Assembly: GCA_013214715.1 (NCBI GenBank)
Contig: JABSSB010000126.1
Coordinates: 1 to 26,500 of the forward strand
Origin: Paracoccaceae bacterium
GTDB taxonomy: Bacteria; Pseudomonadota; Alphaproteobacteria; Rhodobacterales; Rhodobacteraceae
Length of the DNA stretch: 26,500 nt
Direction: 5' to 3'
The notes under the pieces are model-generated. The model was given only the letters and a program-made list of their open reading frames with translations. It searched no databases and had not been told where the DNA came from. Within the stretch, counting starts at the first letter, position 1. Each line of letters begins with the position of its first letter. Below are positions 1-8,561 of this stretch, piece by piece. The position numbers and the translations under genes are program-made.

Positions 1-112
1 GGACGGGCTGTGGTGTCGTGCGCGGTTTGGCGAAGCCAGTGGATGGGTCAGCAAAACCGCCATTCGACAGAATGAATGGCCGGTCATGACCTTTTCCAAC
101 GGGTGCCAGTAA
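1..112 (+). CDS. C-terminal end of an SH3-like domain protein (partial, cut by window edge)
   Basis: An open frame enters from the left edge (codons from position 2) and ends at a TAA at 110-112, giving 36 visible residues. They begin DGLWCRARFGEASGWVSKTA. The W-x-V/A...GWV pattern is the last strand pair of a bacterial SH3 (SH3b/SH3_3) domain, a fold common at the end of secreted or periplasmic wall-binding proteins. This is an inference from a short tail: nothing upstream is visible, so the signal peptide, other domains and gene name are unknown. The gene ends 215 bases before the next one on the same strand. Confidence 0.5.
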   Translation, partial: DGLWCRARFGEASGWVSKTAIRQNEWPVMTFSNGCQ

Positions 113-327
113 CCGACCATATCACGCCACACCCTTTTCTTTGAGCCGCCTGGTAGAGAGCCTTCACCAGAAAATGATAGCTGCCATGCTGTCGTAGCGC
201 GACAGCGGGCAAACGCGCACTATGTGTCACCCGGTAGGTTGTATGCGCCGCGCCTAGCCATAGAGATATTGCGAGGCTGTCGATCGCATCAATCTGTCCA
301 CGAGCCAAACGGGAGACCTGATTAGCG
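113..327. other. Intergenic region before the molybdenum hydroxylase genes
   Basis: This 215-base gap holds no gene I can support. It contains a perfect 7-bp hairpin with a 5-base loop at 188-206 (GCTGTCG/CGACAGC). There is no T run after it, so it is not a convincing terminator. A GGGAG sequence at 310-314 lies about 13 bases before the next start codon, which is a long spacing for a ribosome binding site. No clear -35/-10 pair was seen. A minus-strand reading frame crosses the gap but has no believable start. Confidence 0.4.
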
Positions 328-792
328 ATGGCAATTGAGCTGAAACTCAACGGCAAGACACACAATGTAGAAGCCGAACCGGGCACACCGCTTCTGTGGG
401 TGATCCGTGATGAACTGAAACTCACCGGGACAAAATTCGGCTGCGGAGTCGCCTCCTGCGGGGCCTGCACGGTGCATATGGACGGGATGCCCGTCCGCTC
501 CTGCCAGACTTATATCGAAGATGTCGAAGGCAGCGAGATCACCACCATTGAAAATATGGAAAACGACAAGGTCGGTGCCGCGGTGCAACAGGCCTGGCTT
601 GAGCTGGACGTGGTCCAGTGTGGCTATTGCCAGTCTGGTCAGATCATGAACGCAGTCGGGCTGCTGCGCGAAAACCCTGCGCCGACTGAGCAGGATGTGG
701 ATGACTACATGTATGGCAACGCCTGTCGTTGTGCGACCTATCAGCGTATCCGTACAGGCGTTCTGCGCGCGGCCGAGATCCTGGAGGCATAA
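328..792 (+). CDS. (2Fe-2S)-binding small subunit of a xanthine dehydrogenase-family molybdenum hydroxylase (IorA/CoxS-like)
   Basis: This is the 154-aa iron-sulfur subunit of a molybdenum hydroxylase, which passes electrons from the molybdopterin site to the outside acceptor. Two [2Fe-2S] binding sets are visible. The plant-ferredoxin-type set is C39, C44, C47 and C59 (GCGVASCGACTVH...SC). The second, helical-domain set is C98, C101, C133 and C135 (QCGYCQSGQ...ACRCATY). Length and motif order match the isoquinoline 1-oxidoreductase alpha subunit type. No signal peptide is present. The partner encoded 5 bases downstream carries a Tat signal, so co-export as a folded complex is likely (inference). 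The substrate cannot be told from sequence, and no gene symbol is assigned for that reason. The start at 328 fits the usual N-terminus of the family. Confidence 0.9.
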   Translation: MAIELKLNGKTHNVEAEPGTPLLWVIRDELKLTGTKFGCGVASCGACTVHMDGMPVRSCQTYIEDVEGSEITTIENMENDKVGAAVQQAWLELDVVQCGYCQSGQIMNAVGLLRENPAPTEQDVDDYMYGNACRCATYQRIRTGVLRAAEILEA

Positions 793-797
793 GAGAG

Positions 798-2978
798 ATG
801 ACTGCAAATCTGTCCCGCCGCGGCTTTCTGAAAACCGCCGCCTCTGCCACCGCAGTTCTTTACGTTGGCGCCACTGCCGATGGCGTGGCCGTAGCCGCTG
901 GCAATACCGATGCGATGCTGAACCCCTTTGTCAAAATTGGCAGCGACGGTCAGGTCATCGCGATGATCAAGCATTTCGAAAAGGGCCAGGGCCCAGCCAC
1001 CGGCCTGTCCACCCTCATCGCAGAAGAGCTGGGCGTTTCGATGGACCAGATCGGTTATGAGTTCGCGCCGTCCAACCCCGAAGTTTACAACAACCTCTTC
1101 TTCGGGCCGTTCCAGGGCACAGGCGGTTCGACAGCCATGGCGAATTCCTGGATGCAATATCGCACTGCAGGCGCCAATGCGCGCGAGATGCTGATCAAAG
1201 CCGCAGCCGAAGCCTGGGGTGTCGATGCCAGTGGTCTGGATATCCAGAACGGCATGGTCACTGGCGCTGGGCAGTCTGCTCCGCTCGGGACCTTCGTCGA
1301 AGCCGCCGCCAGTTTTGCGCCGTCGGAAACCCCGCGCCTGCGCGATCCATCGGAGTGGAAGATCATTGGGAATGAGGCCACGCGTCGCCTGGATAGCCCG
1401 ATCAAGGTAAATGGTCAGGCCCAGTTTGGCATGGACATCCACCTGCCCAACCAGATGGTCGTGATGATCAAACGCACGCCACAGCGTGGCGGTCTGGTCG
1501 CCGGTTTCGACGACAGCGCCGCGAAAGAGGTCAAAGGCTTTATCATGGCCATGCCGCTGCCGACCAATCATGGCGTGGCGGTTTATGCCGAAAACACCTG
1601 GGCCGCGATGCAGGCCCGCGCCGCGATCGAGGTGGACTGGGACATGTCCGGGGCCGAAGCCCGCTCCTCCGCTGAGATCCGCGAGGGGGTCATGGCCGCG
1701 CTGAATACCGCGCCGGTCTACAACGTGAACAAAGCTGATCAGGCTGCGATCACATCGGCGGTGGATGCCTCTGCCAAGGTGTTGGAAAAAACCTTCTACT
1801 TCCCGCTACTGGCCCATGCACCGATGGAGCCGATGAACTGCACCATCGAACAGACCGCCGAGGGCGACATCGTTCTGCATGACGGTGCTCAGATGCCGAC
1901 CGGCCCGCACATGGCTTTCCAGCAGATTTTCAATCTGCCGGCCGATAAGATCCATATCAAAACGCTGCTGGCGGGTGGGTCTTTTGGCCGTCGCGCCACG
2001 CCCGAGGCCGATTATCAGGTCGAAGCCGCTCTGGCCTTTGTAATGACGGATCGGTCCCGCCCGGTGAAGCTGGTGTGGGATCGCGAAGATGACATTCGCG
2101 GCGGATATTACCGCCCGGCCACGGGCCACAAAGTCCGCGTGGGTTTGGATGCTGATGGCAATATCGCCGCGTGGGAGCATCAGGTCGCCGGCCAGTCAAT
2201 CATGAAAGGCACTCCGTTCGAAGCTGTCGCGGTGCGGGACGGGATCGACAATTCCACGGTCGAAGGTCTGGCCGACAATCCCTATGCTATCCCGAACATG
2301 TCGGTCGGTCTGACCGACACCGAAAAGGCGACATCGGTCCTGTGGTGGCGCTCGGTCGGGCATACGCATACGGCCTATGTCATGGAAGTCATGATGGACA
2401 TGGCCGCGCAGGCCAGCGGACGTGATCCGTTGGAATTCCGCTTGGCCTATCTGTCCGGCGATGACGCGGATTCACAGCGCAAGGCAGGCGTGCTGAAATT
2501 GGTTGCCGAAAAGGCCAACTGGGGCAACCCGGCGCCGGGCAATGTTCAAGGTCTGGCGGTGCACAAATCCTTTGGCTCTTACGTCGCCGAAGTGGTCGAG
2601 GTATCAGGCACTCCCGAAGATGGCATCCAGATCGAAAAGATCGTGGCCGCCATCGATTGCGGCATTGCCGTGAACCCCGACATTGTGCGCGCCCAGACCG
2701 AAGGCGCGATCGGCTATGGCATCGGCCACGCGATGCGCGAAAAGATCACGCTGGATGGCGGGGCGGTCGAACAATCCAACTTCCCGGATTACGAACCGCT
2801 GCGCATTTCCGATATCAAGGCGATCGAGACGCATATCGTGCCCTCGGCCGAAGCACCCACTGGCGTTGGCGAACCCGGAACGCCTCCGGCCGCTCCGGCA
2901 TTGGCCAATGCCATTGCGCGGCTTGATCTGCGTGTGGCGGAACTGCCGATGGTCGAACAGGGCGTGTCCTTCGCCTGA
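798..2978 (+). CDS. Molybdopterin-binding large subunit of xanthine dehydrogenase-family hydroxylase, Tat-exported (IorB-like)
   Basis: This 726-aa catalytic subunit would oxidise an aldehyde or N-heterocycle at a molybdenum-cytosine-dinucleotide site. The ATG at 798 is chosen over earlier in-frame codons: it gives a clear twin-arginine signal (SRRGFLKTAAS, then a hydrophobic stretch and AVAAG), and GGAGG at 783-787 precedes it. Family motifs include GGSFGRR, a cofactor-binding segment, and near the C-terminus GVGEPGTPPAAPALANAI, where E692 is the expected catalytic glutamate. The gene starts 5 bases after the 2Fe-2S subunit, so the two form a transcription unit. No FAD subunit or cytochrome partner lies beside them in the window. 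The periplasmic location is inferred from the Tat signal. Substrate is unknown; isoquinoline oxidoreductase and periplasmic aldehyde oxidase types are both possible. Confidence 0.88.
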   Translation: MTANLSRRGFLKTAASATAVLYVGATADGVAVAAGNTDAMLNPFVKIGSDGQVIAMIKHFEKGQGPATGLSTLIAEELGVSMDQIGYEFAPSNPEVYNNLFFGPFQGTGGSTAMANSWMQYRTAGANAREMLIKAAAEAWGVDASGLDIQNGMVTGAGQSAPLGTFVEAAASFAPSETPRLRDPSEWKIIGNEATRRLDSPIKVNGQAQFGMDIHLPNQMVVMIKRTPQRGGLVAGFDDSAAKEVKGFIMAMPLPTNHGVAVYAENTWAAMQARAAIEVDWDMSGAEARSSAEIREGVMAALNTAPVYNVNKADQAAITSAVDASAKVLEKTFYFPLLAHAPMEPMNCTIEQTAEGDIVLHDGAQMPTGPHMAFQQIFNLPADKIHIKTLLAGGSFGRRATPEADYQVEAALAFVMTDRSRPVKLVWDREDDIRGGYYRPATGHKVRVGLDADGNIAAWEHQVAGQSIMKGTPFEAVAVRDGIDNSTVEGLADNPYAIPNMSVGLTDTEKATSVLWWRSVGHTHTAYVMEVMMDMAAQASGRDPLEFRLAYLSGDDADSQRKAGVLKLVAEKANWGNPAPGNVQGLAVHKSFGSYVAEVVEVSGTPEDGIQIEKIVAAIDCGIAVNPDIVRAQTEGAIGYGIGHAMREKITLDGGAVEQSNFPDYEPLRISDIKAIETHIVPSAEAPTGVGEPGTPPAAPALANAIARLDLRVAELPMVEQGVSFA

Positions 2979-2983
2979 CCTCT

Positions 2984-3018
2984 GTTTGCCCCGCAAAGAC
3001 CGTCTTTGCGGGGCAAAA
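2984..3018. terminator. Bidirectional hairpin terminator between convergent genes
   Basis: A perfect 16-base inverted repeat lies here: TTTGCCCCGCAAAGAC at 2985-3000 and GTCTTTGCGGGGCAAA at 3002-3017, flanked by A/T-rich ends. It sits in the 59-base gap between the stop of the molybdopterin subunit (2978) and the stop of the convergent GMC oxidoreductase (3038), so it can serve both strands. T tracts are short (TTT/AAAA), so rho-independent strength is uncertain. Confidence 0.8.
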
Positions 3019-3037
3019 CTCAGTGCTTCATGGTAGT

Positions 3038-4672
3038 TCAAACAGCCTGAAGACTGCCCGCCTTCGCCGCCTCGCGGATCAAATCAGCGGCTTTTTCTGC
3101 AATCATGATCACGGGTGACGCGGTGTTGCCAGATGTGATGCGCGGCATGATCGACGCATCCACGACCCGCAACCCATCTACCCCACGCAACCGCAGATCC
3201 GGTGTCACAACCGATGCCGGATCCGATCCCATGCGGCAGGTGCCCACGGGATGGAAAATCGTGGTGGCAATATCGCCAATCGCGTGCAGCATGTCCTCAT
3301 CGGATGTGACCTGAGGTCCGGGCAGCATTTCTTCGGGCTCATAGAGCGCCAGCGCCTGCGCGGTCATGATCTGCCGCGCCTGCCGGACCGAGGCCAGCGC
3401 CACCTGCCTGTCGGCATGGGTCGACAGGTAATTCGGTTTGATCTCAGGCTGAACAGAGGGGTCTGGGCTGGTCGCGTGGCAGGTGCCAATGCTTTGCGGG
3501 CGCAGATTGCAGACCGACATGGTGATCGCCGGAAACGGATGCAGCGGATCGCCCAGCCGGTCGGTCGATAGCGGCTGCACGTGATATTCCAGATCGGGCG
3601 TGGCCAGCGATGGGTCGGATTTTGTGAACATCCCGAACTGGCTGGGCGCCATCGACAACGGCCCTGACCGCTTAACCGCATATTCCAGCCCCATCCGTGC
3701 CTTCCCCCAAAAGGAGTTCGCCAGCGTGTTCAATGTCTGGGCATTCTGCACTTTGAACACTGTGCGGATTTGCAGATGGTCTTGCAGGTTTTCACCAACG
3801 CCTGGCGCGTCAACACGTGGCGTCACGCCCAGCGCGGCAATCCTGTCTGGCTGTCCAATGCCCGAAAGCTCCAGCAGTTTCGGTGTATTCACCGCGCCGG
3901 AGGCCATGATGACCTCCCCTTCACATTGCGCGAGGCGCAGATCTCCGTCTTTCACAAACCGCACGCCAGAAGCGCGGCCATTTTCCAAAACCACGGCGCT
4001 CACCTGTGCACCGGTCAAAACCCGCAGATTGCTGCGGCTCATCGCCGGCCGCAGGAACCCTTTGGCCGTGGTCCAGCGCACGCCGCCGGATTGGTTGACC
4101 TCAAAAAAGCCCGAGCCTTCATTGTTGCCATCGTTGAAATCGGCCCGTGGCATGATCCCGAATTCCTGCGCACCGTCTTGCACCGCCCGCAGAATGTCCC
4201 AACCAACCCGCTGGGTCTGTACCTTCCATTCGCCGCCTGCGCGATGCATCTCGCTATCGCCTGCATGATGGTCCTCAGAGCGCTGGAAATAGGGCAGCAC
4301 ATCATCCCAACCCCAGCCAGGATTGCCCAATTGCCGCCAGCCATCATAATCTGCGGCCTGCCCACGCATATAGATCATGCCATTCACAGCGGTGCAGCCG
4401 CCTAAAACCTTGCCACGCGGATAGACCAGTGCTCGCCCGTTCAACCCCGGCTCTTCGGCCGTTTTCATCATCCAGTCGGTGCGCGGATTGCCGATGCAAT
4501 AGAGATACCCCACCGGGATATGCACCCAGTGGTAATTGTCCCGTCCACCAGCCTCCAGCAGCAGCACCCGTTTGGAGGGATCGGCGCTCAGCCGATTGGC
4601 CAGCACGCATCCCGCGGTGCCTGCGCCAATGATGATGTAATCATATTGCCCGTCCAAAACGGTCTGAGTCAT
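3038..4672 (-). CDS. GMC-family FAD-dependent oxidoreductase (choline/alcohol dehydrogenase-like)
   Basis: This 544-aa flavoprotein belongs to the glucose-methanol-choline oxidoreductase family and oxidises an alcohol group. The N-terminal FAD-binding motif GAGTAG (G16, G18, G21) is followed by the ribose-binding E40 (LLLEAGG). The family signature around PRGKVLGGCTAVNGMIYMRG is present, as are ELSGIG and the C-terminal pair HPVGTCRMG and GNTASPVIMIAE, which carry the catalytic His and His/Asn. The length is normal for the family. There is no signal peptide. Choline dehydrogenase (BetA) is the best-known relative, but no betB, betI or transporter gene is adjacent and the family is broad, so the substrate is left open. 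The gene stands alone, with acnB upstream on the same strand behind a terminator. Confidence 0.88.
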   Translation of the reverse strand: MTQTVLDGQYDYIIIGAGTAGCVLANRLSADPSKRVLLLEAGGRDNYHWVHIPVGYLYCIGNPRTDWMMKTAEEPGLNGRALVYPRGKVLGGCTAVNGMIYMRGQAADYDGWRQLGNPGWGWDDVLPYFQRSEDHHAGDSEMHRAGGEWKVQTQRVGWDILRAVQDGAQEFGIMPRADFNDGNNEGSGFFEVNQSGGVRWTTAKGFLRPAMSRSNLRVLTGAQVSAVVLENGRASGVRFVKDGDLRLAQCEGEVIMASGAVNTPKLLELSGIGQPDRIAALGVTPRVDAPGVGENLQDHLQIRTVFKVQNAQTLNTLANSFWGKARMGLEYAVKRSGPLSMAPSQFGMFTKSDPSLATPDLEYHVQPLSTDRLGDPLHPFPAITMSVCNLRPQSIGTCHATSPDPSVQPEIKPNYLSTHADRQVALASVRQARQIMTAQALALYEPEEMLPGPQVTSDEDMLHAIGDIATTIFHPVGTCRMGSDPASVVTPDLRLRGVDGLRVVDASIMPRITSGNTASPVIMIAEKAADLIREAAKAGSLQAV

Positions 4673-4751
4673 GTGCCTGGTCCCGGAAACTGATCCGTCT
4701 TACCCGATCATAGCCTGACTTTGGCTGATGCCTAGACGCCTGTGGAAAACC

Positions 4752-4785
4752 AAAAAACCCGGCGCATGGAAGGCCATGCGCCGGG
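4752..4785 (-). terminator. Rho-independent terminator of acnB
   Basis: A perfect 12-bp GC-rich stem (CCCGGCGCATGG at 4758-4769 and CCATGCGCCGGG at 4774-4785) has a 4-base loop. On the minus strand it is followed immediately by six T (A run 4752-4757). It lies 43 bases after the acnB stop and before the GMC gene. This is a textbook terminator that separates the two minus-strand genes. Confidence 0.92.
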
Positions 4786-4827
4786 CGAGAAGTCGGGGGC
4801 GGCGGGCCGCCGGGATTTATCCCATGA

Positions 4828-7620
4828 TCAGAAGTGAACCGATCGTGCCAGCCCGGGTTTCTGCACCGGCGGCGCAAACTTCGTCAGGTCGATGCCTGCG
4901 ACGGCGGTTTTGTATTCATCCAGCGTCGGCGTTCGGCCCAGAATGGCCGAGAGCACCACAACCGGGGTCGAGCCCAGCAGAGATTCGCCTTTCTTGGTTT
5001 CACTATCGGCCACAACGCGGCCCTGGAACAGGCGGGTCGAGGTCGCCAGAACGGTGTCCCCCTTGGCTGCTTTTTCCTGGTTGCCCATGCACAGGTTACA
5101 GCCCGGACGCTCGAGATAGAGAATATTCTCATACTCGGTCCGCGCGGTCTGTTTCGGTGCAGAATCATCGAACTCAAAGCCCGAGTATTTCTGGAGCACT
5201 TCCCAGTCGCCTTCTTCCTTCAACTCATCAATGATGTTGTAGGTCGGCGCGGCCAGAACCAGAGGCGCCTTGAATTCGACCTGGCCCTGATCCTCTTCGA
5301 TGTTGCGCAGCATCTGCGCCACGATCTTCACATCGCCCTTATGCACCATGCAGGACCCGACAAAGCCCAGATCAACCTTCTTTTCCGCGCCGTAATAAGA
5401 GATCGGGCGGATCGTGTCATGGGTGTAGCGCTTGGAAACGTCCGCGTTGTTCACATCCGGATCGGCAATCATCGGTTCGATGATTTCGTCGAGATCGACA
5501 ACCACTTCGGCGAAGTATTTAGCATTGTCATCCGGACGCAGCGCAGGCTTTGCACCCGAGCGGATCTCCTCGATCCGGGTTTCGGCAATGTTGATCAGCT
5601 TCTGAAGCATGCCGTTCTCATGCTCCATCCCTTTGTCGATCATGACCTGAATGCGCGATTTCGCAATCTCAAGGCTTTCGATCAGCGTCTCGTCATTCGA
5701 GATACAGATCGACGCCTTGGCCTTCATCTCGGCCGTCCAATCAGTGAAGGTAAAGGCCTGATCCGCCAGCAGCGTGCCGATATGCACTTCGATGATGCGG
5801 CCCTGGAAGACGTTGTCGCCATGCTGCGCGAGCATCTGCGCCTGCGTCGCGTGGACAACATCGCGGAAATCCATGTGATCGGCCATCTTACCTTTGAAGG
5901 TCACCTTGACCGATTCCGGGATCGGCATCGCGGCCTCACCCGTGGCCAGTGCCAAAGCCACCGTGCCCGAATCCGCCCCAAAGGCCACGCCTTTGGACAT
6001 ACGGGTGTGGCTGTCGCCGCCAATGATGATCGCCCAGTCATCCACGGTGATATCGTTCAGCACCTTGTGGATCACGTCTGTCATCGAATGATATACGCCT
6101 TTGGGGTCGCGCGCGGTGACCAGACCAAAGTTGTTCATGAACTCCATCAGGCGCGGGGTGTTGGCCTGTGCCTTCAGATCCCAGACCGATGCCGTGTGGC
6201 AGCCCGACTGATAGGCCCCATCAACGGACGGAGACAGAACCGTTGCGGCCATCGCCTCCAGTTCCTGGCTGGTCATCAGACCGGTCGTGTCCTGCGAGCC
6301 GACGATATTGACCTTCACCCGCACATCCGAGCCGGCATGCAACGTCTTGCCCGGCGTCGCACCCAGTGCATTGGCGTTGAAGATTTTTTCCACGGCGGTC
6401 AGGCCCTGACCTTCATGGCTGATCTCTTTCGACGGCGCAAAGACCAGCGGTGCTTCGACGCCCAGCGTTTCGGCGGCAAATGTCTGCAGCTTCTTGCCAA
6501 AGACAATCGCGTAAGAGCCGCCCGCTTTCATGAATTCCAGCTTCTGCGGCGTGAAGGAACTGGCCATATCCACCAGTTCTTCCCCGCCATCGGCGCTATA
6601 GAGCTTCTTTTCCTTGGTGTTGATGGTCAACACCGTGCCGGTTTCCACTGAATAGCGCTGCTCAAGGATCGGGTTGCCGTCATTATTGAGGATCGGCTTG
6701 CCATCTTCATCCAGTTTCTTGACCCAGTTCTTCAGGTCCACACCGATCCCGCCGGTCACGCCAACGGTGGTCAGGAAAATCGGGGAAATGCCGTTGGTCC
6801 CGGCCACAACGGGGGCAATGTTCACAAATGGAACGTAAGGCGATGCCTGCTTACCCGTCCACAGCGCGACATTGTTCACACCCGACATGCGCGAAGAGCC
6901 AACGCCCATCGTGCCTTTTTCGGCAACCAGCATCACCTGCTTGTCGGGATGCTGAAGTTTCAGGGCCTCAATCTCTTTCTGCGCGGCTTCCGAGATCATG
7001 CACTTGCCGTGCAGCTCCCGGTCGGACCGCGAATGCGCCTGATTGCCCGGCGACAGCAGGTCTGTCGAGATATCGCCTTCAGCAGCGATATAGGTGACGA
7101 CTTTGACCTCTTCATTCACCTCTGGCAGCTTGGTGAAGAATTCGGCTTGCACATAGCTTTCCAGGATGTCCTTGGCGATTGCATTGCCTGCTTTGTAAGC
7201 CTCTTCCAAACGGTTGGTGTCGGCTTCATACAGGAACACCTGCGTTTTCAGAACGTCTGCCGCGGCAGTGGCGGTGTCCGCATCATCGCCCAGCGCAAGA
7301 TCCAGCAACACGCGCACGGACGGGCCGCCTTTCATATGCGACAGCAGTTCAAACGCACGGGCAACATCAATTTCGGCCACCGTCGCGGCGCCCGTGATGA
7401 TTTCTTTAAGAAACTCTGCCTTGACCCCGGCGGCTTTGGTCGTGCCGGGCAAAGTGTTGTAGATGAAGAAATTCAACGACTGCTCACGATGCGGATTGGA
7501 CGTGTCCTTGATCTGCTCGATGATTTCGCGGGTCAGCCCATCGCTGTCGATCGGCTTGGGGTGCAGATTTTCGGCTTTGCGTGTTTCGATTTCATCAAGA
7601 TAGTCTGTATACAGGCTCAT
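4828..7620 (-). CDS. acnB: Aconitate hydratase B (bifunctional aconitase/2-methylisocitrate dehydratase type)
   Basis: This TCA-cycle enzyme converts citrate to isocitrate through cis-aconitate, and in many bacteria also acts in the methylcitrate cycle. The ATG at 7618-7620 (MSLYTDYLDEIETRKAE) is chosen: the reading frame continues 31 codons further upstream, but that stretch crosses the operator and the family protein starts here. The product is 930 aa, somewhat longer than E. coli AcnB. Visible features are the N-terminal HEAT-like repeat region, the swivel domain, and the [4Fe-4S] ligands in GSCMVHKGD and GCNLCMGNQ near the C-terminus. The gene has its own promoter region with palindromic operator (7689-7708) and its own terminator (4752-4785), so it is monocistronic. 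Confidence 0.97.
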   Translation of the reverse strand: MSLYTDYLDEIETRKAENLHPKPIDSDGLTREIIEQIKDTSNPHREQSLNFFIYNTLPGTTKAAGVKAEFLKEIITGAATVAEIDVARAFELLSHMKGGPSVRVLLDLALGDDADTATAAADVLKTQVFLYEADTNRLEEAYKAGNAIAKDILESYVQAEFFTKLPEVNEEVKVVTYIAAEGDISTDLLSPGNQAHSRSDRELHGKCMISEAAQKEIEALKLQHPDKQVMLVAEKGTMGVGSSRMSGVNNVALWTGKQASPYVPFVNIAPVVAGTNGISPIFLTTVGVTGGIGVDLKNWVKKLDEDGKPILNNDGNPILEQRYSVETGTVLTINTKEKKLYSADGGEELVDMASSFTPQKLEFMKAGGSYAIVFGKKLQTFAAETLGVEAPLVFAPSKEISHEGQGLTAVEKIFNANALGATPGKTLHAGSDVRVKVNIVGSQDTTGLMTSQELEAMAATVLSPSVDGAYQSGCHTASVWDLKAQANTPRLMEFMNNFGLVTARDPKGVYHSMTDVIHKVLNDITVDDWAIIIGGDSHTRMSKGVAFGADSGTVALALATGEAAMPIPESVKVTFKGKMADHMDFRDVVHATQAQMLAQHGDNVFQGRIIEVHIGTLLADQAFTFTDWTAEMKAKASICISNDETLIESLEIAKSRIQVMIDKGMEHENGMLQKLINIAETRIEEIRSGAKPALRPDDNAKYFAEVVVDLDEIIEPMIADPDVNNADVSKRYTHDTIRPISYYGAEKKVDLGFVGSCMVHKGDVKIVAQMLRNIEEDQGQVEFKAPLVLAAPTYNIIDELKEEGDWEVLQKYSGFEFDDSAPKQTARTEYENILYLERPGCNLCMGNQEKAAKGDTVLATSTRLFQGRVVADSETKKGESLLGSTPVVVLSAILGRTPTLDEYKTAVAGIDLTKFAPPVQKPGLARSVHF
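7606..7613. promoter_or_regulatory. Third TGTATACA unit inside acnB codons 3-6
   Basis: The palindrome CTGTATACAG (7605-7614) lies within the first codons of acnB and has the same TGTATACA core as the upstream operator pair. It may be a third operator copy about 80 bases downstream of the first two, allowing looping or roadblock repression. It could equally be chance, because it also encodes Leu-Tyr-Thr in a conserved N-terminus. Confidence 0.35.
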
Positions 7621-7688
7621 GGCATTCACCGTTCGTAGGGAGGCTGAGAGAGTGATCAGGAAAAGGCGCTGCACCCGGCAACGCCTAT

Positions 7689-7708
7689 TTGTATACATCT
7701 GTATACAA
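7689..7708. promoter_or_regulatory. Palindromic operator upstream of acnB (GntR/FadR-type TTGTATACA half-sites)
   Basis: A perfect inverted repeat, TTGTATACA-N2-TGTATACAA, lies 69-88 bases upstream of the acnB start. It can also be read as two TGTATACA palindromes exactly 10 bp apart, on one face of the helix. TTGTATAC-type half-sites are typical of FadR-group GntR regulators (established knowledge), but no such regulator is encoded in the window. On the minus strand it lies over the -10 position of the probable acnB promoter, so repression is the simplest role (inference). Confidence 0.7.
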
Positions 7709-7726
7709 TGCAATTGGCGGCGTCAA
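7698..7726 (-). promoter_or_regulatory. acnB: Probable acnB promoter
   Basis: On the minus strand, TTGACG (7721-7726) is followed after 17 bases by TACAGA (7698-7703), giving a sigma-70-like -35/-10 pair. Transcription would start near 7690 and leave a leader of about 70 bases before the acnB ATG. The -10 lies inside the TGTATACA operator. The -10 match is only moderate, so the exact start needs mapping. Confidence 0.5.
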
Positions 7727-7867
7727 GCGCCTTTGATACGTCCCAATGCTTCAGTCTGACTTGTCCTGACCTCACAAATGCCGGGCTTTGGCGACCATTC
7801 GAGCTAGTTCCGTCTTCACCGGGATTACCCGATCCCGGCCCATGGCGCATATGAAAGCAGAGGATAG

Positions 7868-8482
7868 ATGTTCCGAACCTTACGCAATCTGCTGCCATCC
7901 CAATCCGCCCTCTCGTCCGGCAGTGGTCAGGTTAAGGCATTCGATCCGGCGCAACTCGAGTCGTTGAACACAGACCCGTATCTTTTTATCTTCCGGACGG
8001 AGCTCAACCTGATTTCAGTTTTCGATGATCTCAAATATGATCGCTCGGACCTAGACGCCCTGTCCGCGCCTATGCGGCGACGCGTGCTGGACCGGCTTGC
8101 CCCTTTTGGGTTTCGTCAAGTTTCAGGTGGGGTATTTGCGCATGATGTATCGGATCTGCACATGCATATCCCGAAATACCGCGCGCTTGGCGCCTCTCCT
8201 TTCGATGCAACGCGTGACACACCCCGTCGCGATCAGGATTTCTACATCCTGACCCCCACGCAGACCGCCTGCCACATCATCGATACCAAAACGCCAGACG
8301 AAGCGCGCGCGCTGATCAAAGCGCTGATCGCAAAACACCCCGTCAATCTGATGCGGATCTTTGATTATCTCGGCGACAGCGACCAACACCGCGCCTTTGC
8401 CGATCTGGTCGGGCATCTCAAATTCCTGCAGCGCGAGGCCGTCTCGGCCGAACCGCTTCGCAGCCGCCGCGCATTGAGATGA
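7868..8482 (+). CDS. Conserved-looking hypothetical protein
   Basis: This 204-aa soluble protein is one whose family I do not recognise. It has no signal peptide or membrane segment, and no cysteine cluster or nucleotide-binding motif. The composition is mixed, with an aromatic and charged core (YLFIFRTELNLISVFDDLKY, then HDVSDLHMHIPKYRALGAS, then DFYILTPTQTACHIIDT) and a basic C-terminus (RSRRALR). AGAGGA just before the ATG supports the start. Codon use matches the neighbours. It is transcribed divergently from acnB across a 247-base gap; the operator near acnB is about 160 bases from its start. The following 63-aa membrane protein is on the same strand 79 bases downstream. No function is proposed. 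Confidence 0.75.
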   Translation: MFRTLRNLLPSQSALSSGSGQVKAFDPAQLESLNTDPYLFIFRTELNLISVFDDLKYDRSDLDALSAPMRRRVLDRLAPFGFRQVSGGVFAHDVSDLHMHIPKYRALGASPFDATRDTPRRDQDFYILTPTQTACHIIDTKTPDEARALIKALIAKHPVNLMRIFDYLGDSDQHRAFADLVGHLKFLQREAVSAEPLRSRRALR

Positions 8483-8561
8483 GGAAGCGGGGTTTTGGCG
8501 CGCCTTGAGATGCGATAACTGCAGGTCATCTTGTGATCAGGCGGCACCGGGCAAAGGAAAA

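Noticed and set aside
188..206. Hairpin GCTGTCG/CGACAGC as terminator of the SH3-like gene
   Set aside because: The stem is short and is not followed by a T run, and it lies 76 bases after the stop codon.
84..470. Minus-strand open frame crossing the gap before the 2Fe-2S subunit gene
   Set aside because: Its only ATG lies inside the 2Fe-2S subunit gene in antisense, no ribosome binding site precedes it, and its N-terminal half is a shadow. The C-terminal half (84-300) has a somewhat protein-like look and could be a remnant, but I cannot identify it.
4834..6651. Long plus-strand frame (605 codons) inside acnB
   Set aside because: It is antisense to a fully conserved aconitase; long antisense frames are common in high-GC genes.
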